Origin: an uncultured Porphyromonadaceae bacterium
GTDB lineage: Bacteria > Bacteroidota > Bacteroidia > Bacteroidales > Muribaculaceae
Reading direction: 5' to 3'
Length of the DNA stretch: 64,000 nucleotides
Assembly (NCBI GenBank): GCA_937901905.1
Contig: CALDIF010000024.1
Coordinates: 10,521-74,520 of the forward strand
Below, in pieces: positions 26,784 through 36,153 of this stretch (its first letter is position 1; each line of letters starts with the position of its first letter). The position numbers and the translations under genes were made by a program. A model generated the notes under the pieces. The model was not told the origin of the DNA. It did no database searches and was given only the letters and a program-made list of their open reading frames with translations.

Positions 26784-27724
26784 CAGTTTATCGTTAAAAT
26801 CGCAGTTGGCATTCCCACAATTTGAATGTCAAATTTCAATGATGGGGTCACATATGTTTCGGCATTATGTATTCTGAAAGAGAATTGCCACCCACCATCT
26901 AAATACAATTCAACTGTATTTGTGCTATCGGGCATCATTGCCAGGTGAACTATTCGTTTGGGCAGGCTCAGTATGGGAACTTCAACTTTAGCGACTTGCT
27001 TTGTTGCGTTAAGATTTAACTTTCCATGTAAATTAAACCCCTCTATCCTTGTGAGTTTTTCACGCTCTATACTAATGACCTTATAAGAATCAAATTTACC
27101 AAGTAAGTACTCAATCAACTTTTGAGGAATGTCACGATGACTGTCATATTGACGTTTAACCTCGTTTATAAATGCGGTTAACAAAGGGATATACACATCA
27201 TTCTCTTTATCATTCAGTTCGGAGAACTTTGTTCCTTTCTTTTTCTCATCAGACAAATAATCAAAAATAGGCTTAACTTCATTCCAATAATGCTCCGAGC
27301 AAGGAATTTCATACCACGACTTGCCGAAATCAAGTTTATAACTCAAACGACTGTGCTTTACCGCAAAATGATTGTGTTTCAAACTAAGTCCGATTTCCCA
27401 TTGGATATTACGTCTTAGGACAATGATGTCTCGAACATCACCCTCTTCACCATGTTCGTCAGTTTGAATAAATAATTCTAATGTATCATCACCATCTTCA
27501 ACCATTCGTGGTTCCATGTCGAAGATTGCAGTCGCGGCAACCGAGGCGCTGATTTCATAAGTGTTTTTTTCGCTTACAGACAACGTTTGCCAAGCGCGTC
27601 GGGCAGCGAAAAAACTACTGTTTTGCTCAATTTTTACAGGTCGAAACTTCCTGATTTCTCTCTCGATTACAAGCAGAGTAATATACTCGTAAGCACGACC
27701 CCGATCATTACTTTTACTGCTCAT
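26771..27724 (-). CDS. Type II restriction endonuclease, HaeIII family (predicted GGCC)
   Basis: 317 residues from the ATG at 27724, giving the family-typical N terminus MSSKSNDRGRAYEY. The alternative in-frame ATG at 27784 would add 20 residues, and the frame upstream to 28075 lies beyond the promoter and is not coding. Length (about 318) and the adjacent M.HaeIII-like methylase assign it to the HaeIII family. Acidic and lysine residues in the central ISLKHNHFAVKHSR-like region may form the nuclease core (inference). No controller protein is present, and the gene is transcribed before the methylase. Confidence 0.85.
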   Translation of the reverse strand: MSSKSNDRGRAYEYITLLVIEREIRKFRPVKIEQNSSFFAARRAWQTLSVSEKNTYEISASVAATAIFDMEPRMVEDGDDTLELFIQTDEHGEEGDVRDIIVLRRNIQWEIGLSLKHNHFAVKHSRLSYKLDFGKSWYEIPCSEHYWNEVKPIFDYLSDEKKKGTKFSELNDKENDVYIPLLTAFINEVKRQYDSHRDIPQKLIEYLLGKFDSYKVISIEREKLTRIEGFNLHGKLNLNATKQVAKVEVPILSLPKRIVHLAMMPDSTNTVELYLDGGWQFSFRIHNAETYVTPSLKFDIQIVGMPTAILTINCKWN

Positions 27725-27867
27725 TTGTTGTTTCTCAATAACAAGTGTATTTCCTCCATAGCCCTGCGAGCCGACCGAGCCCATAACTACAAAGGTGTTT
27801 TGCGAATCACATATCCGAGTGTCTTTTTGCAGGCAAAAACACATGCTTTTCACACGCATTTGAGATG

Positions 27868-27875
27868 CAAAGTTA
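27868..27875 (-). promoter_or_regulatory. -7 promoter box of the restriction-modification operon
   Basis: TAACTTTG on the minus strand, about 84 nt before the 27784 ATG and 144 nt before 27724. No clear -33 element. It shows that the upstream part of the long reading frame is not transcribed as part of the endonuclease. Confidence 0.5.
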
Positions 27876-28020
27876 AATATATTTTTCGACATTATCGATG
27901 AAAGCAAACAACTTTTGCCCCAAGCAACAGCCGACACAAGTTGAATGGCATCAGCAGACACCCATGATGCGATATAGCATCGATATGTTGAAAGTAGGGT
28001 GCATCGTACACTGTAAACTG

Positions 28021-28066
28021 AAAGAACGGTGGAAACCGTGCAAGCACACAGTTTCCACCGTTCTTT
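28021..28066 (-). terminator. Terminator downstream of the amylase gene
   Basis: Perfect 16-bp inverted repeat AAAGAACGGTGGAAAC (28021-28036) / complement (28051-28066), with T-rich flanks on both strands. It lies 15 nt past the amylase stop and may work in both directions. Confidence 0.75.
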
Positions 28067-28080
28067 TATAAACACTCACA

Positions 28081-31000
28081 TCAGGCGTGCTCGAGAATAT
28101 ATGCCAAGATGACGTTCACATCGGCGACATTCACCTTACCGTCGTTGTTAACATCGTACTTTGCAGCACCATCGCCATCGGGGTAAGCAAGAATTTCGTT
28201 CAACACGGCATTCACATCAGCCACATTCACGATACCGTCGTTGTTCACATCAAGCACGTTACCGGCACTCACGACGAGCGTACGTGCACTGCGGTTGACT
28301 GTCATGGTATACGAGCCATCGGCAATACCGAATGCCAAGGCACTGCCATCGCCGCTCAGGTTGAGCGCGGTGCCGAGCATGGCAGCGGTGATAGGCAGGT
28401 TCTCTGCCTCGGGATCGTCACTCACGGCACCGAAGCGATAGGAGACGATACCGTCCCAATCGGTTGCCGTTGTAGCGAGTTGGGTCGTGAAACTGAAGTA
28501 ACTCATACCCGAACCGTTGCCGGTTGTGGTGATTGATGCGGTATATACACCGTTGCCTTCAGCAGTCATCTTGGTGCCCTCGTTGGGAGCCCATCCGTGT
28601 CCCTCAACCTCACCGAGAATATACACGTCAACATCGGGGACAGGTGTGGGATCGCCGTTTTTCACAATAATCAACGTGCGATTGGTGCGATCAACGGTGA
28701 GATCGTATTTTCCGGCAGCGATACCGAATGCCAAGGCACTGCCGTCACCGCTCAGTTTGAGCGTCGTACCGAGCATGTCGGCAGTCACGGGCAGGTTCTC
28801 AGCCTCGGGATCATCACTAACCGCCCCAAAGCGGTACATGCCTATGCCGTCCCAATCGTCAGCGTCCTCGGCAAGCGCAGTCGTGAAACTGAAGTAACTC
28901 ATACCGGAATTCTCGCCGGCACACTCTATTGTGGCGGTGTAGACATTGTTCTCACCCTTTGTCATCTTGTAACCGACATTGGGTGCCCACGCGTTACCGT
29001 TCACCTCTCCAAGGATGTAAACATCGCCTGTGGGTTCGGGGATAGGTTCTCCGCTGCCGGTAACAACGAGTTTGCGAGTCTTGTAGTTGAGTGAGAAGTT
29101 ATATGTGCCACGACCCAAGCCGAACGCGAGAGCCAAGCCATCATCGCTGAGAGGAATTTCGGTGCCTATCATATCGGCAGTAATAGGCAAATTCTCTGCC
29201 TCGGGGTCGCTGCTGATTGCGCCGAAACGATACATCGTGATGTCGTCCCAAGCAGCATCACCGGCAGTTTCGGCAAGTTTGGAGGTGAAACTGAAGTAGC
29301 CGATAGCATCGGTAATGCGAACCTCGGCGGTGTAGGTAACACCGTCCTCGGTTTCCATCTCATAACCCACATTAGGAGCCCAACCGTTACCGTTAACTTG
29401 ACCCATAATGAAAATTTGATCAAATGTAGGATCGGGCTTGGTATTCGGTTCGAGGCAACCCACTGTCCCCATCAGCGTGTAGTAGCCACCGTTGGTGAAA
29501 GTGAGGTCGGCGGTTTGAGCGGCTCCTGTTGCCTTGCCGTCATTGAAGATGATATGGTCAGGCATATCGCCGGTGTCGAGAGTGCCACCATCCCACAACC
29601 AAACTTTCTTGCCATTGGGAGCGGTGCCCACGGCTGTCATCTTTGTTCCGGTCCAGGCTCCGCTATACTCCTTATTACCCTTAAGAGCATTCCACGTGTA
29701 AACATAGGGTGTCGCATACTCATTAGTCTCAAGGTAAGCGTACAAGTGTCCCTCAAGGCGAGTCGCGATGTCAGGCAGTTGATAGTCGATATACCCTTCA
29801 ACATCGTTAGTGACGTTTTTATAAGTGCCGCCACCCGAATAGGTGAAGAACGCGCTTTTTGTCAAGCCCTTGATATTCTCTGTTTGGTTACCTTCGCCAC
29901 CCTGACCGATGTTAAAGATGATATTGACACGACTCACGTCAAATGTTTTATAGTACCACACGCTGCCGGCGACCTCGGTACGAGGCAGTGAAGTCATCAG
30001 TGTGCCGGGCCATGCACCGGTCAACTGGTTCTCATTGTCGTCCCATGAGTAGAAATAACTGCCGGCAGGATCGGCAGCCTGCATATAGACTGTCAACTTG
30101 GACGGATCGGGATTGGGATCGATTGTCCCGCCACCACCGATGTTTCCGCCCTGCTTGGTGCTGTTGCGCCAATCGAGACCCTCACTGACGAAATACTTGT
30201 AGTTGGTTCCGCTTTGTACAAGTTGGAAACCGCTCGGTGTGCCGTTGCCGGTCGCCGGACCCAACTGCACGTAAGCCTTACCGAACTTACCTTGAGTCTC
30301 AATTATGTAGCCGCCGTTACTCTCCTGCTGCATGGTGATTTCACTTTGGTTGTGAATACCGGCGGCACGACGACCGCGTATCATGTTGGAAATTTCACGC
30401 TTGTATGCCTTGTAGTGAGGCAAGAAAATGCACGGTGTTCCGGGCAACGTGAGAATGATGGCATTGGCAGCAACGATGTTGTTGGCACACTTGTTCCAAT
30501 CGTCACGATAGGTATCGTGATTGTCAATGAACGTTACGGCATAACGGTTGTAACTGACATCGGCGCACAATCCCTTGTCGTTCAACGCGCTCCACGTACC
30601 GCTACAGGCCTCGTTAATGCGATATTTCAACGCAAAATCAAAGGTCGCACTTTGTATCTCGTTGATATTGTCATTCCACTGATGAGTGTCATTGAGCCAG
30701 CCACGCAACACGTCGGCATTTCCGTCCCAATACTCACCCACGCTAAATGTCGGCTTGGTCGCATAGTTGTACACACCGGTGTAATAACCGGCGTAACCCT
30801 TGGTCATGTCAAGGCGGAAACCGCTGTAGCCCAACTCATTGAGCAAATAATCCATGTAGGTGATCACGTTGGCTTGAGTCACGGCATTGGTGTGGTCAAG
30901 ATCACGAGAGCCCGAGAAGTCTTCGCCCTCATCGGCGGCACCTAAAGTCTTATAACCGTTGCTGTTACACTCGTCGGTGTTACAAATCTGGGCATACGTT

Positions 31001-31452
31001 TCGTTGTCCCACTGCACTTGATAGGTCTTGCCGGTGGTCTTGCCGGTAACCGTCTCTTGGGCGAAGTCACACCAGTCTTTCACGCCGCTCTTGTGGTTGA
31101 GCACAAGATCCATCATGATACCGGTGCCCTTCGAACGATAAGTCTCAATCATGCTGCGCAACGCAGTCTCGTTGCCGAAGCATGAGTTGTGACGCAACCA
31201 ATAAACGGGAGCATAACCCATCTGTTTTGATGTACCACTCTGGTCCACACTGCCCGAATTGGGCACCCAAATCAAGTCGAACAGGTCGCCCAACTCATCA
31301 ACTTGACTCTCAAGTGTAGCCCATTTGGTGTCATCATAACTGTCCCAATAGAACCCTTGCAGCATCACGCCCGCATAGTTGGCGGGCCAACCGGCTGCAC
31401 GCATCAGCAGAGGCAACAACAGTGCCGCTACAAGCGTCAAACTCTTTCTCAT
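28081..31452 (-). CDS. Secreted multimodular alpha-amylase (GH13) with dockerin
   Basis: 1123 residues with signal peptide (MRKSLTLVAALLLPLLMRAAG). A GH13 catalytic domain (about 25-430) shows the nucleophile in GFRLDMTKG (D215), acid/base in VGEYWDG (E240) and third acid in IDNHDT (D313). Then come two CBM26-like starch-binding modules (about 450-670), three near-identical SusE/F-like modules (about 680-800, 808-930, 938-1060) and a C-terminal dockerin-type pair of Ca-binding repeats (DVNNDG..NVADVN). It hydrolyses starch or similar alpha-glucans outside the cell. A TAATTTTG box at 31528 is the likely promoter. Confidence 0.93.
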   Translation of the reverse strand: MRKSLTLVAALLLPLLMRAAGWPANYAGVMLQGFYWDSYDDTKWATLESQVDELGDLFDLIWVPNSGSVDQSGTSKQMGYAPVYWLRHNSCFGNETALRSMIETYRSKGTGIMMDLVLNHKSGVKDWCDFAQETVTGKTTGKTYQVQWDNETYAQICNTDECNSNGYKTLGAADEGEDFSGSRDLDHTNAVTQANVITYMDYLLNELGYSGFRLDMTKGYAGYYTGVYNYATKPTFSVGEYWDGNADVLRGWLNDTHQWNDNINEIQSATFDFALKYRINEACSGTWSALNDKGLCADVSYNRYAVTFIDNHDTYRDDWNKCANNIVAANAIILTLPGTPCIFLPHYKAYKREISNMIRGRRAAGIHNQSEITMQQESNGGYIIETQGKFGKAYVQLGPATGNGTPSGFQLVQSGTNYKYFVSEGLDWRNSTKQGGNIGGGGTIDPNPDPSKLTVYMQAADPAGSYFYSWDDNENQLTGAWPGTLMTSLPRTEVAGSVWYYKTFDVSRVNIIFNIGQGGEGNQTENIKGLTKSAFFTYSGGGTYKNVTNDVEGYIDYQLPDIATRLEGHLYAYLETNEYATPYVYTWNALKGNKEYSGAWTGTKMTAVGTAPNGKKVWLWDGGTLDTGDMPDHIIFNDGKATGAAQTADLTFTNGGYYTLMGTVGCLEPNTKPDPTFDQIFIMGQVNGNGWAPNVGYEMETEDGVTYTAEVRITDAIGYFSFTSKLAETAGDAAWDDITMYRFGAISSDPEAENLPITADMIGTEIPLSDDGLALAFGLGRGTYNFSLNYKTRKLVVTGSGEPIPEPTGDVYILGEVNGNAWAPNVGYKMTKGENNVYTATIECAGENSGMSYFSFTTALAEDADDWDGIGMYRFGAVSDDPEAENLPVTADMLGTTLKLSGDGSALAFGIAAGKYDLTVDRTNRTLIIVKNGDPTPVPDVDVYILGEVEGHGWAPNEGTKMTAEGNGVYTASITTTGNGSGMSYFSFTTQLATTATDWDGIVSYRFGAVSDDPEAENLPITAAMLGTALNLSGDGSALAFGIADGSYTMTVNRSARTLVVSAGNVLDVNNDGIVNVADVNAVLNEILAYPDGDGAAKYDVNNDGKVNVADVNVILAYILEHA
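28290..29410 (-). repeat. Three tandem SusE/F-like module repeats inside the amylase gene
   Basis: Three copies of about 380 bp (roughly 28290-28650, 28680-29030 and 29060-29410) encode modules starting V.ILGEVNG..WAPN and containing YRFGA(V/I)S.DPEAENLP(V/I)TA.M. High protein identity and shared DNA blocks point to recent internal duplication. Confidence 0.8.
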
Positions 31453-31527
31453 GTCGATATCGATTGAATATTTTTAGTGTTGAATGTTTTTAGTATAGTT
31501 TCTTGTTGTTAAGGTACACTCATCGGT

Positions 31528-31535
31528 CAAAATTA
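31528..31535 (-). promoter_or_regulatory. -7 promoter box of the amylase gene
   Basis: TAATTTTG on the minus strand, about 70 nt upstream of the amylase start. No convincing -33 TTTG, as is common for positively controlled promoters in this phylum. Confidence 0.45.
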
Positions 31536-31653
31536 CTGCTTTTTTTGCAGCCTCTGACCGCACTCAGATAATTATAGTGTTAAAAGTTAATGCAATCGGT
31601 TGCGTGGAATATGTGAACTTATTTTATTCACAACAAACCGCATCTGACACGAC

Positions 31654-32760
31654 TCAGCCCTCAGCGTTGTCAGGACCCCACTGGGCCGTTTCGCGCTCCA
31701 GATAGGCACGTTCGGACTCGTCGGGTATAGCGCCTATATAGCGCACCAATGCCGCCTTGTCAAGCCACCCGGCACCATACAACCGCTTCAGCAACACGCT
31801 GATGTTGTCTTGCTTGCCGTCGCGATTATTCCACATCCAGTCCAACACCTGTCGCGGATTTTGAATGAAAATCATGCTAAGCACCGACATCATCACATAG
31901 CCCTCATCAGATGTCACCTCATCGCCTCGCACCCGGCTAGATGCGACCTCGTTGAGTGCATCAACACGCCCGGCTTCGCTCATGGGACGCATACCCAAAT
32001 CGGCAAGAGCATACTCGTCCAACGCTTTCTCAAAGTCCTTGCCCGATGTTGTCAATTTTTCACCATTGCGCACGAAGTGTCCGTCACTGTCTATCGCGTA
32101 ACTCCACGTCTTGTTAATGTGCCACACGTCGCTCTCAATCTCTACCTCAAATTCACTCACAAAATGAAAATTTTGCTCGACATAGGCGCGCTCGATGTCA
32201 AACGTCGTGTCGCCCGTGAAACGCAGTCGGCATTTCTCGTCAATCAAGGTATGTCCGTCCTCGAAGTCGACAGGCATATCCCATGTCCCTTGGTTCATCA
32301 AGGTATGTCCGTCCTCGCCGTCGACAGGCACACGAAAATCCCATGTCCCTTGGTTCATCAAGTCGACCAGTTCGCCGTCCTTGTAATTGGCTAGTAAGAT
32401 CACATCACTCTCGCCCACCTCAACCGAATATACAGCCATCGTCACACCGTTAGAATAGGCTCTGCCTCCCAACAACGAGACCGACGGTGTGAAGTCTTCG
32501 TCCTCGGTCAGCAATGCTGTTTTACCCAACAATTTCGACAACTGCGCGGGCTCGAGGCGAGCAATGTAGCCTTGTGGCTCAAGCACGCTGTCGGGTGTGG
32601 GCAACCGGGACACATCAATCCCCATATCAGACATAAACTTGAACGGCGCGTCACTTGATGTTGAAGCACCGCTACCATCATCCGATTGCGGACGACCGCA
32701 CGCTAACATCAGCAGCGACAATGCCACCGCGATACAAATCTTTTTCAGTATCATTTCCAT
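31654..32760 (-). CDS. Uncharacterised lipoprotein
   Basis: 368 residues from the ATG at 32760 (32754 also possible). The signal peptide ends in lipobox LMLAC. The body has no motif I recognise. Around residues 140-180 it holds a tandem repeat of a GTWD..VD.EDGHTL unit created by a 54/60-bp DNA duplication. The C-terminal 90 residues are helical and rich in Trp and Arg. It lies 44 nt downstream of aroA on the same strand, so may be cotranscribed, but no functional link is evident. Confidence 0.6.
   Translation of the reverse strand: MEMILKKICIAVALSLLMLACGRPQSDDGSGASTSSDAPFKFMSDMGIDVSRLPTPDSVLEPQGYIARLEPAQLSKLLGKTALLTEDEDFTPSVSLLGGRAYSNGVTMAVYSVEVGESDVILLANYKDGELVDLMNQGTWDFRVPVDGEDGHTLMNQGTWDMPVDFEDGHTLIDEKCRLRFTGDTTFDIERAYVEQNFHFVSEFEVEIESDVWHINKTWSYAIDSDGHFVRNGEKLTTSGKDFEKALDEYALADLGMRPMSEAGRVDALNEVASSRVRGDEVTSDEGYVMMSVLSMIFIQNPRQVLDWMWNNRDGKQDNISVLLKRLYGAGWLDKAALVRYIGAIPDESERAYLERETAQWGPDNAEG
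32243..32356 (-). repeat. In-frame tandem duplication in the lipoprotein gene
   Basis: Unit 1 (32243-32296, 54 bp) and unit 2 (32297-32356, 60 bp) are nearly identical, differing by a 6-bp (two-codon) indel and a few bases. A partial third copy (ATCAAG) begins at 32357. Confidence 0.85.
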
Positions 32761-32804
32761 TAAAAATTTGAACTTAAATAATATCACTCTTTAATCGTTA
32801 CTCT

Positions 32805-34052
32805 TTACTCGCTACCGGACACCTCACCGATTAGCGCAACTTTGGCGAGGTCGTTCCAAAAGTCGGGATACGACTTGGAGACCACGTCGGCATCGACAAT
32901 CTCTATGCCGCCTTGCGACACGAGCCCGGCAAGAGCCATCGACATCGCCATGCGATGGTCTTTATAGGTTTCGATGACAGGTGATGACACGCGGGGGCAA
33001 CGGGCACCGTCCCACGTGATGGTGTCATACGAGCAATGCAACAAGTAACCCAACTTGCCCAACTCGACACGCAACGCCTCGACACGGTCGGTTTCCTTAA
33101 TTCGCAACGTGCTCAGGCCCGACACGGCAAAACGACGACCGAGCAGGCACGCTGTCACGATCACAGTCTGTGCGACATCGGGCATCGCCGCCATGTCGCA
33201 CATGATGGGGCACGTCGAGCACTCTAAGTCCTTACCGCCCTCAAGCAAAATTTCATCGTTCAACTCTTGCGTTGTCACACCTAAGAGCGACATCACTCTC
33301 CTGATGTCACTGTCACCTTGCACATCGTTCAGCGACAAGTCGGGCAAATGAACCCGCAGCCCCGGCAATAAAGCCGCGACTCCGTACCAGTAACTCGCCG
33401 CGCTCCAATCGGTTTCCACCCGATAATCTCGCGGAACATAGGGGACATCGGCAACACTAATCGCATCAGCCGACACGTTCACACTTGCACCATAGTGACG
33501 CATCAAGGCAGCGGTCATCTCAACGTAAGGCAACGAAGTTAACGGTGACGAGAGGTGCAGCACGCCCCCTCCGCAACACGGCATAACCATCATTAGGGCA
33601 CTCACGTATTGGGAACTGACATCGCCTCGAAGTGTGACATTTACTTGTTTCACTCGAGTGCCGACAACATGTAGCGGAGGAAAGCCCTCCTTGCCCAAAT
33701 ACTCGATTTCCACTCCTGCCGAGCGCAGGGCATCAACCAACACACCGATTGGACGTTCACGCATGCGAGCACTCCCGTCGATCAAGACATCGTGCCCCGG
33801 GCTTACCGCATGAAAAGCGGTCAAAAAGCGCATCGCTGTCCCCGCCGCGCCTACATCTATCTCGCCTGATTTAACATCTACGCCGTGAAGCAACGTCAGC
33901 GTGTCGTCACACCGCGACAACATTAAGGGCAACACACCCCCATCGGTGAGCATAGAGATTATTATTGCACGAGCGCTGAGGCTCTTACTCAACGGCAACA
34001 GTACAGTCACATCGCTGCAACCGGTTCGGGCGGATATTGTTACACTTCTCAT
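32805..34052 (-). CDS. aroA: 3-phosphoshikimate 1-carboxyvinyltransferase (EPSP synthase)
   Basis: Sixth step of the shikimate pathway: shikimate-3-phosphate plus PEP to EPSP. 415 residues, slightly short for the family. Visible: LPLSKSLSARAI near the N terminus (phosphate-binding K-S-S-x-R), the GTAMRF segment (GAAGTAMRFL), DGSARMRERPI, SSQYVSALMM and the C-terminal YKDHRMAMSMAL. A promoter box at 34078 leaves a leader of only about 20 nt. The divergent neighbour is an FKBP isomerase. Confidence 0.95.
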   Translation of the reverse strand: MRSVTISARTGCSDVTVLLPLSKSLSARAIIISMLTDGGVLPLMLSRCDDTLTLLHGVDVKSGEIDVGAAGTAMRFLTAFHAVSPGHDVLIDGSARMRERPIGVLVDALRSAGVEIEYLGKEGFPPLHVVGTRVKQVNVTLRGDVSSQYVSALMMVMPCCGGGVLHLSSPLTSLPYVEMTAALMRHYGASVNVSADAISVADVPYVPRDYRVETDWSAASYWYGVAALLPGLRVHLPDLSLNDVQGDSDIRRVMSLLGVTTQELNDEILLEGGKDLECSTCPIMCDMAAMPDVAQTVIVTACLLGRRFAVSGLSTLRIKETDRVEALRVELGKLGYLLHCSYDTITWDGARCPRVSSPVIETYKDHRMAMSMALAGLVSQGGIEIVDADVVSKSYPDFWNDLAKVALIGEVSGSE

Positions 34053-34077
34053 CTCGGCAGTTATTACTTCACAACCG

Positions 34078-34085
34078 CAAAGTTA
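34078..34085 (-). promoter_or_regulatory. -7 promoter box of aroA
   Basis: TAACTTTG on the minus strand, 25 bp upstream of the aroA ATG. It is back-to-back with the TACCTTTG box at 34128 for the divergent gene. Confidence 0.6.
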
Positions 34086-34127
34086 AGATTTTTCTCGCAT
34101 AAATTCCCAATTACCAATTTAAATTAC

Positions 34128-34135
34128 TACCTTTG
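34128..34135 (+). promoter_or_regulatory. -7 promoter box of the FKBP operon
   Basis: TACCTTTG 23 bp upstream of the ATG at 34159, predicting a leader of about 18 nt. No clear -33 element. Confidence 0.6.
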
Positions 34136-34158
34136 CACCCGTTTTAAAGAGGAACAAG

Positions 34159-34740
34159 ATGGACAGATTAAGTTACGCATTAGGCATGAGCCTCGCCGGC
34201 AATCTCATCGCCAGCGGTGTGAGAAATCTAAACATTGAAGATTTTGCTGCCGGAGTGGAGGCTGTTTTCAAAGGTAAAGACAAGAAGATGACCTTTGACG
34301 AGGCTAAGGCCGAAGTAACTCGTTTTTTCACCGACCTCGAGAAGGAAGCCGGCAAGATGAACGCCGAGGCAGGACGCAAATTCCTCGAACAAAACAAGAC
34401 ACAAGAAGGTGTCAAGGTCACAGCGAGCGGATTACAATACCTCGTCGTCAAGGAGGGCAACGGTCCCATAGCCGGTCCGAACAGTTCGGTAACGGTACAC
34501 TACACCGGTCGTCTGATAGACGGCACCGTATTCGACAGTTCGATTGAGCGCGGTGAGCCGGCAACATTTGCCGTCGGACAGGTAATAGCAGGCTGGACCG
34601 AGGCACTCACCATGATGCCCGAGGGAAGCGCGTGGCGCCTGTTCATACCGGCCGAACTCGCTTACGGCAGTCACGGCACCGGTCCTATCCAACCTAATTC
34701 CGCGTTGATATTCGATGTGCAACTGCTCAAAGTGCATTGA
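34159..34740 (+). CDS. FKBP-type peptidyl-prolyl isomerase (cytosolic, FkpA/Mip-like)
   Basis: 193 residues without signal peptide. The N-terminal helical dimerisation region (1-85) has the SYALG...G..L pattern of FkpA/Mip proteins, and the C-terminal FKBP domain (about 90-193) has VTVHYTGRLIDGTVFDSS, the F..GQVI.GW.EAL strand-helix and the LAYG.HG...I.PN loop. It accelerates proline isomerisation in folding. A second, lipid-anchored FKBP follows 60 nt downstream, and the two were probably generated by duplication. Confidence 0.92.
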   Translation: MDRLSYALGMSLAGNLIASGVRNLNIEDFAAGVEAVFKGKDKKMTFDEAKAEVTRFFTDLEKEAGKMNAEAGRKFLEQNKTQEGVKVTASGLQYLVVKEGNGPIAGPNSSVTVHYTGRLIDGTVFDSSIERGEPATFAVGQVIAGWTEALTMMPEGSAWRLFIPAELAYGSHGTGPIQPNSALIFDVQLLKVH

Positions 34741-34800
34741 CAAGTCTAAAAGAGATAATTCAAACAAATTACATCAATTCTATAAATCAAAATTAACGAA

Positions 34801-35637
34801 ATGAAGAAAATTATCGCTATCGTTGCCGCCGTGCTGATGCTTGGCATCACCACCGGTTGCAATCAGCGCAACAACACGAACGAGGGAATTGACCGCCAGA
34901 CAGTCGATTCTATCAGCCGACTCCTCGGTCAACTCAACGGTGCACAACTCAAGATGATGGTTGAGAACGACAACACTATAGATCTCAAACAAATGCTCGC
35001 CGGCATACAAACCGGCTTCGCCGTCGACACGGTTCGCTCTTTTAAAGAGGGTGCCAACATCGGCATGCGCATGCAAGACATGATGGAGAATATCAAGGAA
35101 CGCTTCGGTGTAGAACTTGATCCTCGCGTATTCATGCTCGAACTCAAGAAAACGGCTACCGATACCGCTACCGTTGACCGCGCTGCAATGCAAGAACTCA
35201 ACACACAACTTGATCGCATCATGAACAATGTTCAAAAACAAAAGTCACGCAAGAACATTGATGCCGGCAAGAAGTACGTTGACGACCAACTTGCCGCCGA
35301 CCCCTCATTCAAGAAGACATCGAGCGGCTTGGTTTACAAGGTGATTGCCGAGGGCGAGGGTGCCAACTTCACCGAAGCCGACAGCATCAACATCAACTAC
35401 GAGGGCAAGAAGGTCGACGGCACCGTGTTCGACAAGGGCACACAAAAGTTCACCATGCGCAACGTGGTACCGGGCTTTGCCGAGGCTCTCAAGATGATGA
35501 AGCCGGGCAGCAAACTCGAAGTCATTTTGCCCTACGATCTCGCTTACGGCGAGGAAGGCAATCGCAACATGATGACGGGACAACTTGTTATTGAGCCTTA
35601 CGAGACCCTCATCTTCACGATGGAGGCTGTCAAGTGA
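34801..35637 (+). CDS. FKBP-type peptidyl-prolyl isomerase lipoprotein
   Basis: 278 residues. Lipobox GITTGC (Cys20) places it on the membrane, presumably facing the periplasm. An N-terminal helical region of about 160 residues is followed by an FKBP domain (about 175-278) with SININYEGKKVDGTVFD, VVPGFAEALKMMKPGS and DLAYGEEGN. Probably an envelope folding factor. Same operon as the cytosolic FKBP. Confidence 0.92.
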   Translation: MKKIIAIVAAVLMLGITTGCNQRNNTNEGIDRQTVDSISRLLGQLNGAQLKMMVENDNTIDLKQMLAGIQTGFAVDTVRSFKEGANIGMRMQDMMENIKERFGVELDPRVFMLELKKTATDTATVDRAAMQELNTQLDRIMNNVQKQKSRKNIDAGKKYVDDQLAADPSFKKTSSGLVYKVIAEGEGANFTEADSININYEGKKVDGTVFDKGTQKFTMRNVVPGFAEALKMMKPGSKLEVILPYDLAYGEEGNRNMMTGQLVIEPYETLIFTMEAVK

Positions 35638-35856
35638 CATATATTCCATAGCGTCGGGGGTGCATGCGGTCACACGCGATTCACATGCAAACCCGGCTTT
35701 TTGGGGACTGCATAGTAGACCGAAATTTGCACTTTTATGATAAATTAATGAAAAATTTCTTTAATATATCAATAATAATTGTTTCCTTTGCAGTCCGAAA
35801 CAACATTTGAACACAATATTCAACATTCAACTTTATTAATATTAAATTGTATAAAC

Positions 35857-36105
35857 ATGGACGAAATTCGTGAAAGATTAGTCAACCTCATCGTTGAGCA
35901 GTTGGCTGTTACTCCCGACCAAGTGACTGATGAAGCAACGTTTGCACAGGACTTGGGTGCCGACTCTCTTGACACCGTTGACTTGTTGATGAAGTTTGAG
36001 ACTGAGTTTGAAGTGAAGATTCCCGATGAACTCACCGAGAAGATTCAAACCGTGGGCGATGCCCTCAAGTACATCAAGGAAGCAAAGGCAGAAACTAAGG
36101 CCTAA
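35857..36105 (+). CDS. acpP: Acyl carrier protein
   Basis: 82 residues from the ATG at 35857; an earlier in-frame ATG at 35779 adds non-family residues. The phosphopantetheine attachment motif is GADSLDTVDL with Ser37. Strongly acidic, as usual. It carries acyl chains in type II fatty-acid synthesis and heads the conserved acpP-fabF-rnc cluster, with fabF 48 nt downstream. The 219-bp gap upstream contains a weak TTTG-ending box at 35783-35790. Confidence 0.97.
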   Translation: MDEIRERLVNLIVEQLAVTPDQVTDEATFAQDLGADSLDTVDLLMKFETEFEVKIPDELTEKIQTVGDALKYIKEAKAETKA

Positions 36106-36153
36106 TCCCGTCCACTTTCTCAAGAAATACTCCTACCCGTTTTAATTTTCAAC

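Noticed and set aside
27725..28075. N-terminal extension of the restriction endonuclease frame
   Set aside because: The promoter -7 box at 27868 lies inside it and the family N terminus begins at 27724; only the 27784 start remains a possible alternative.
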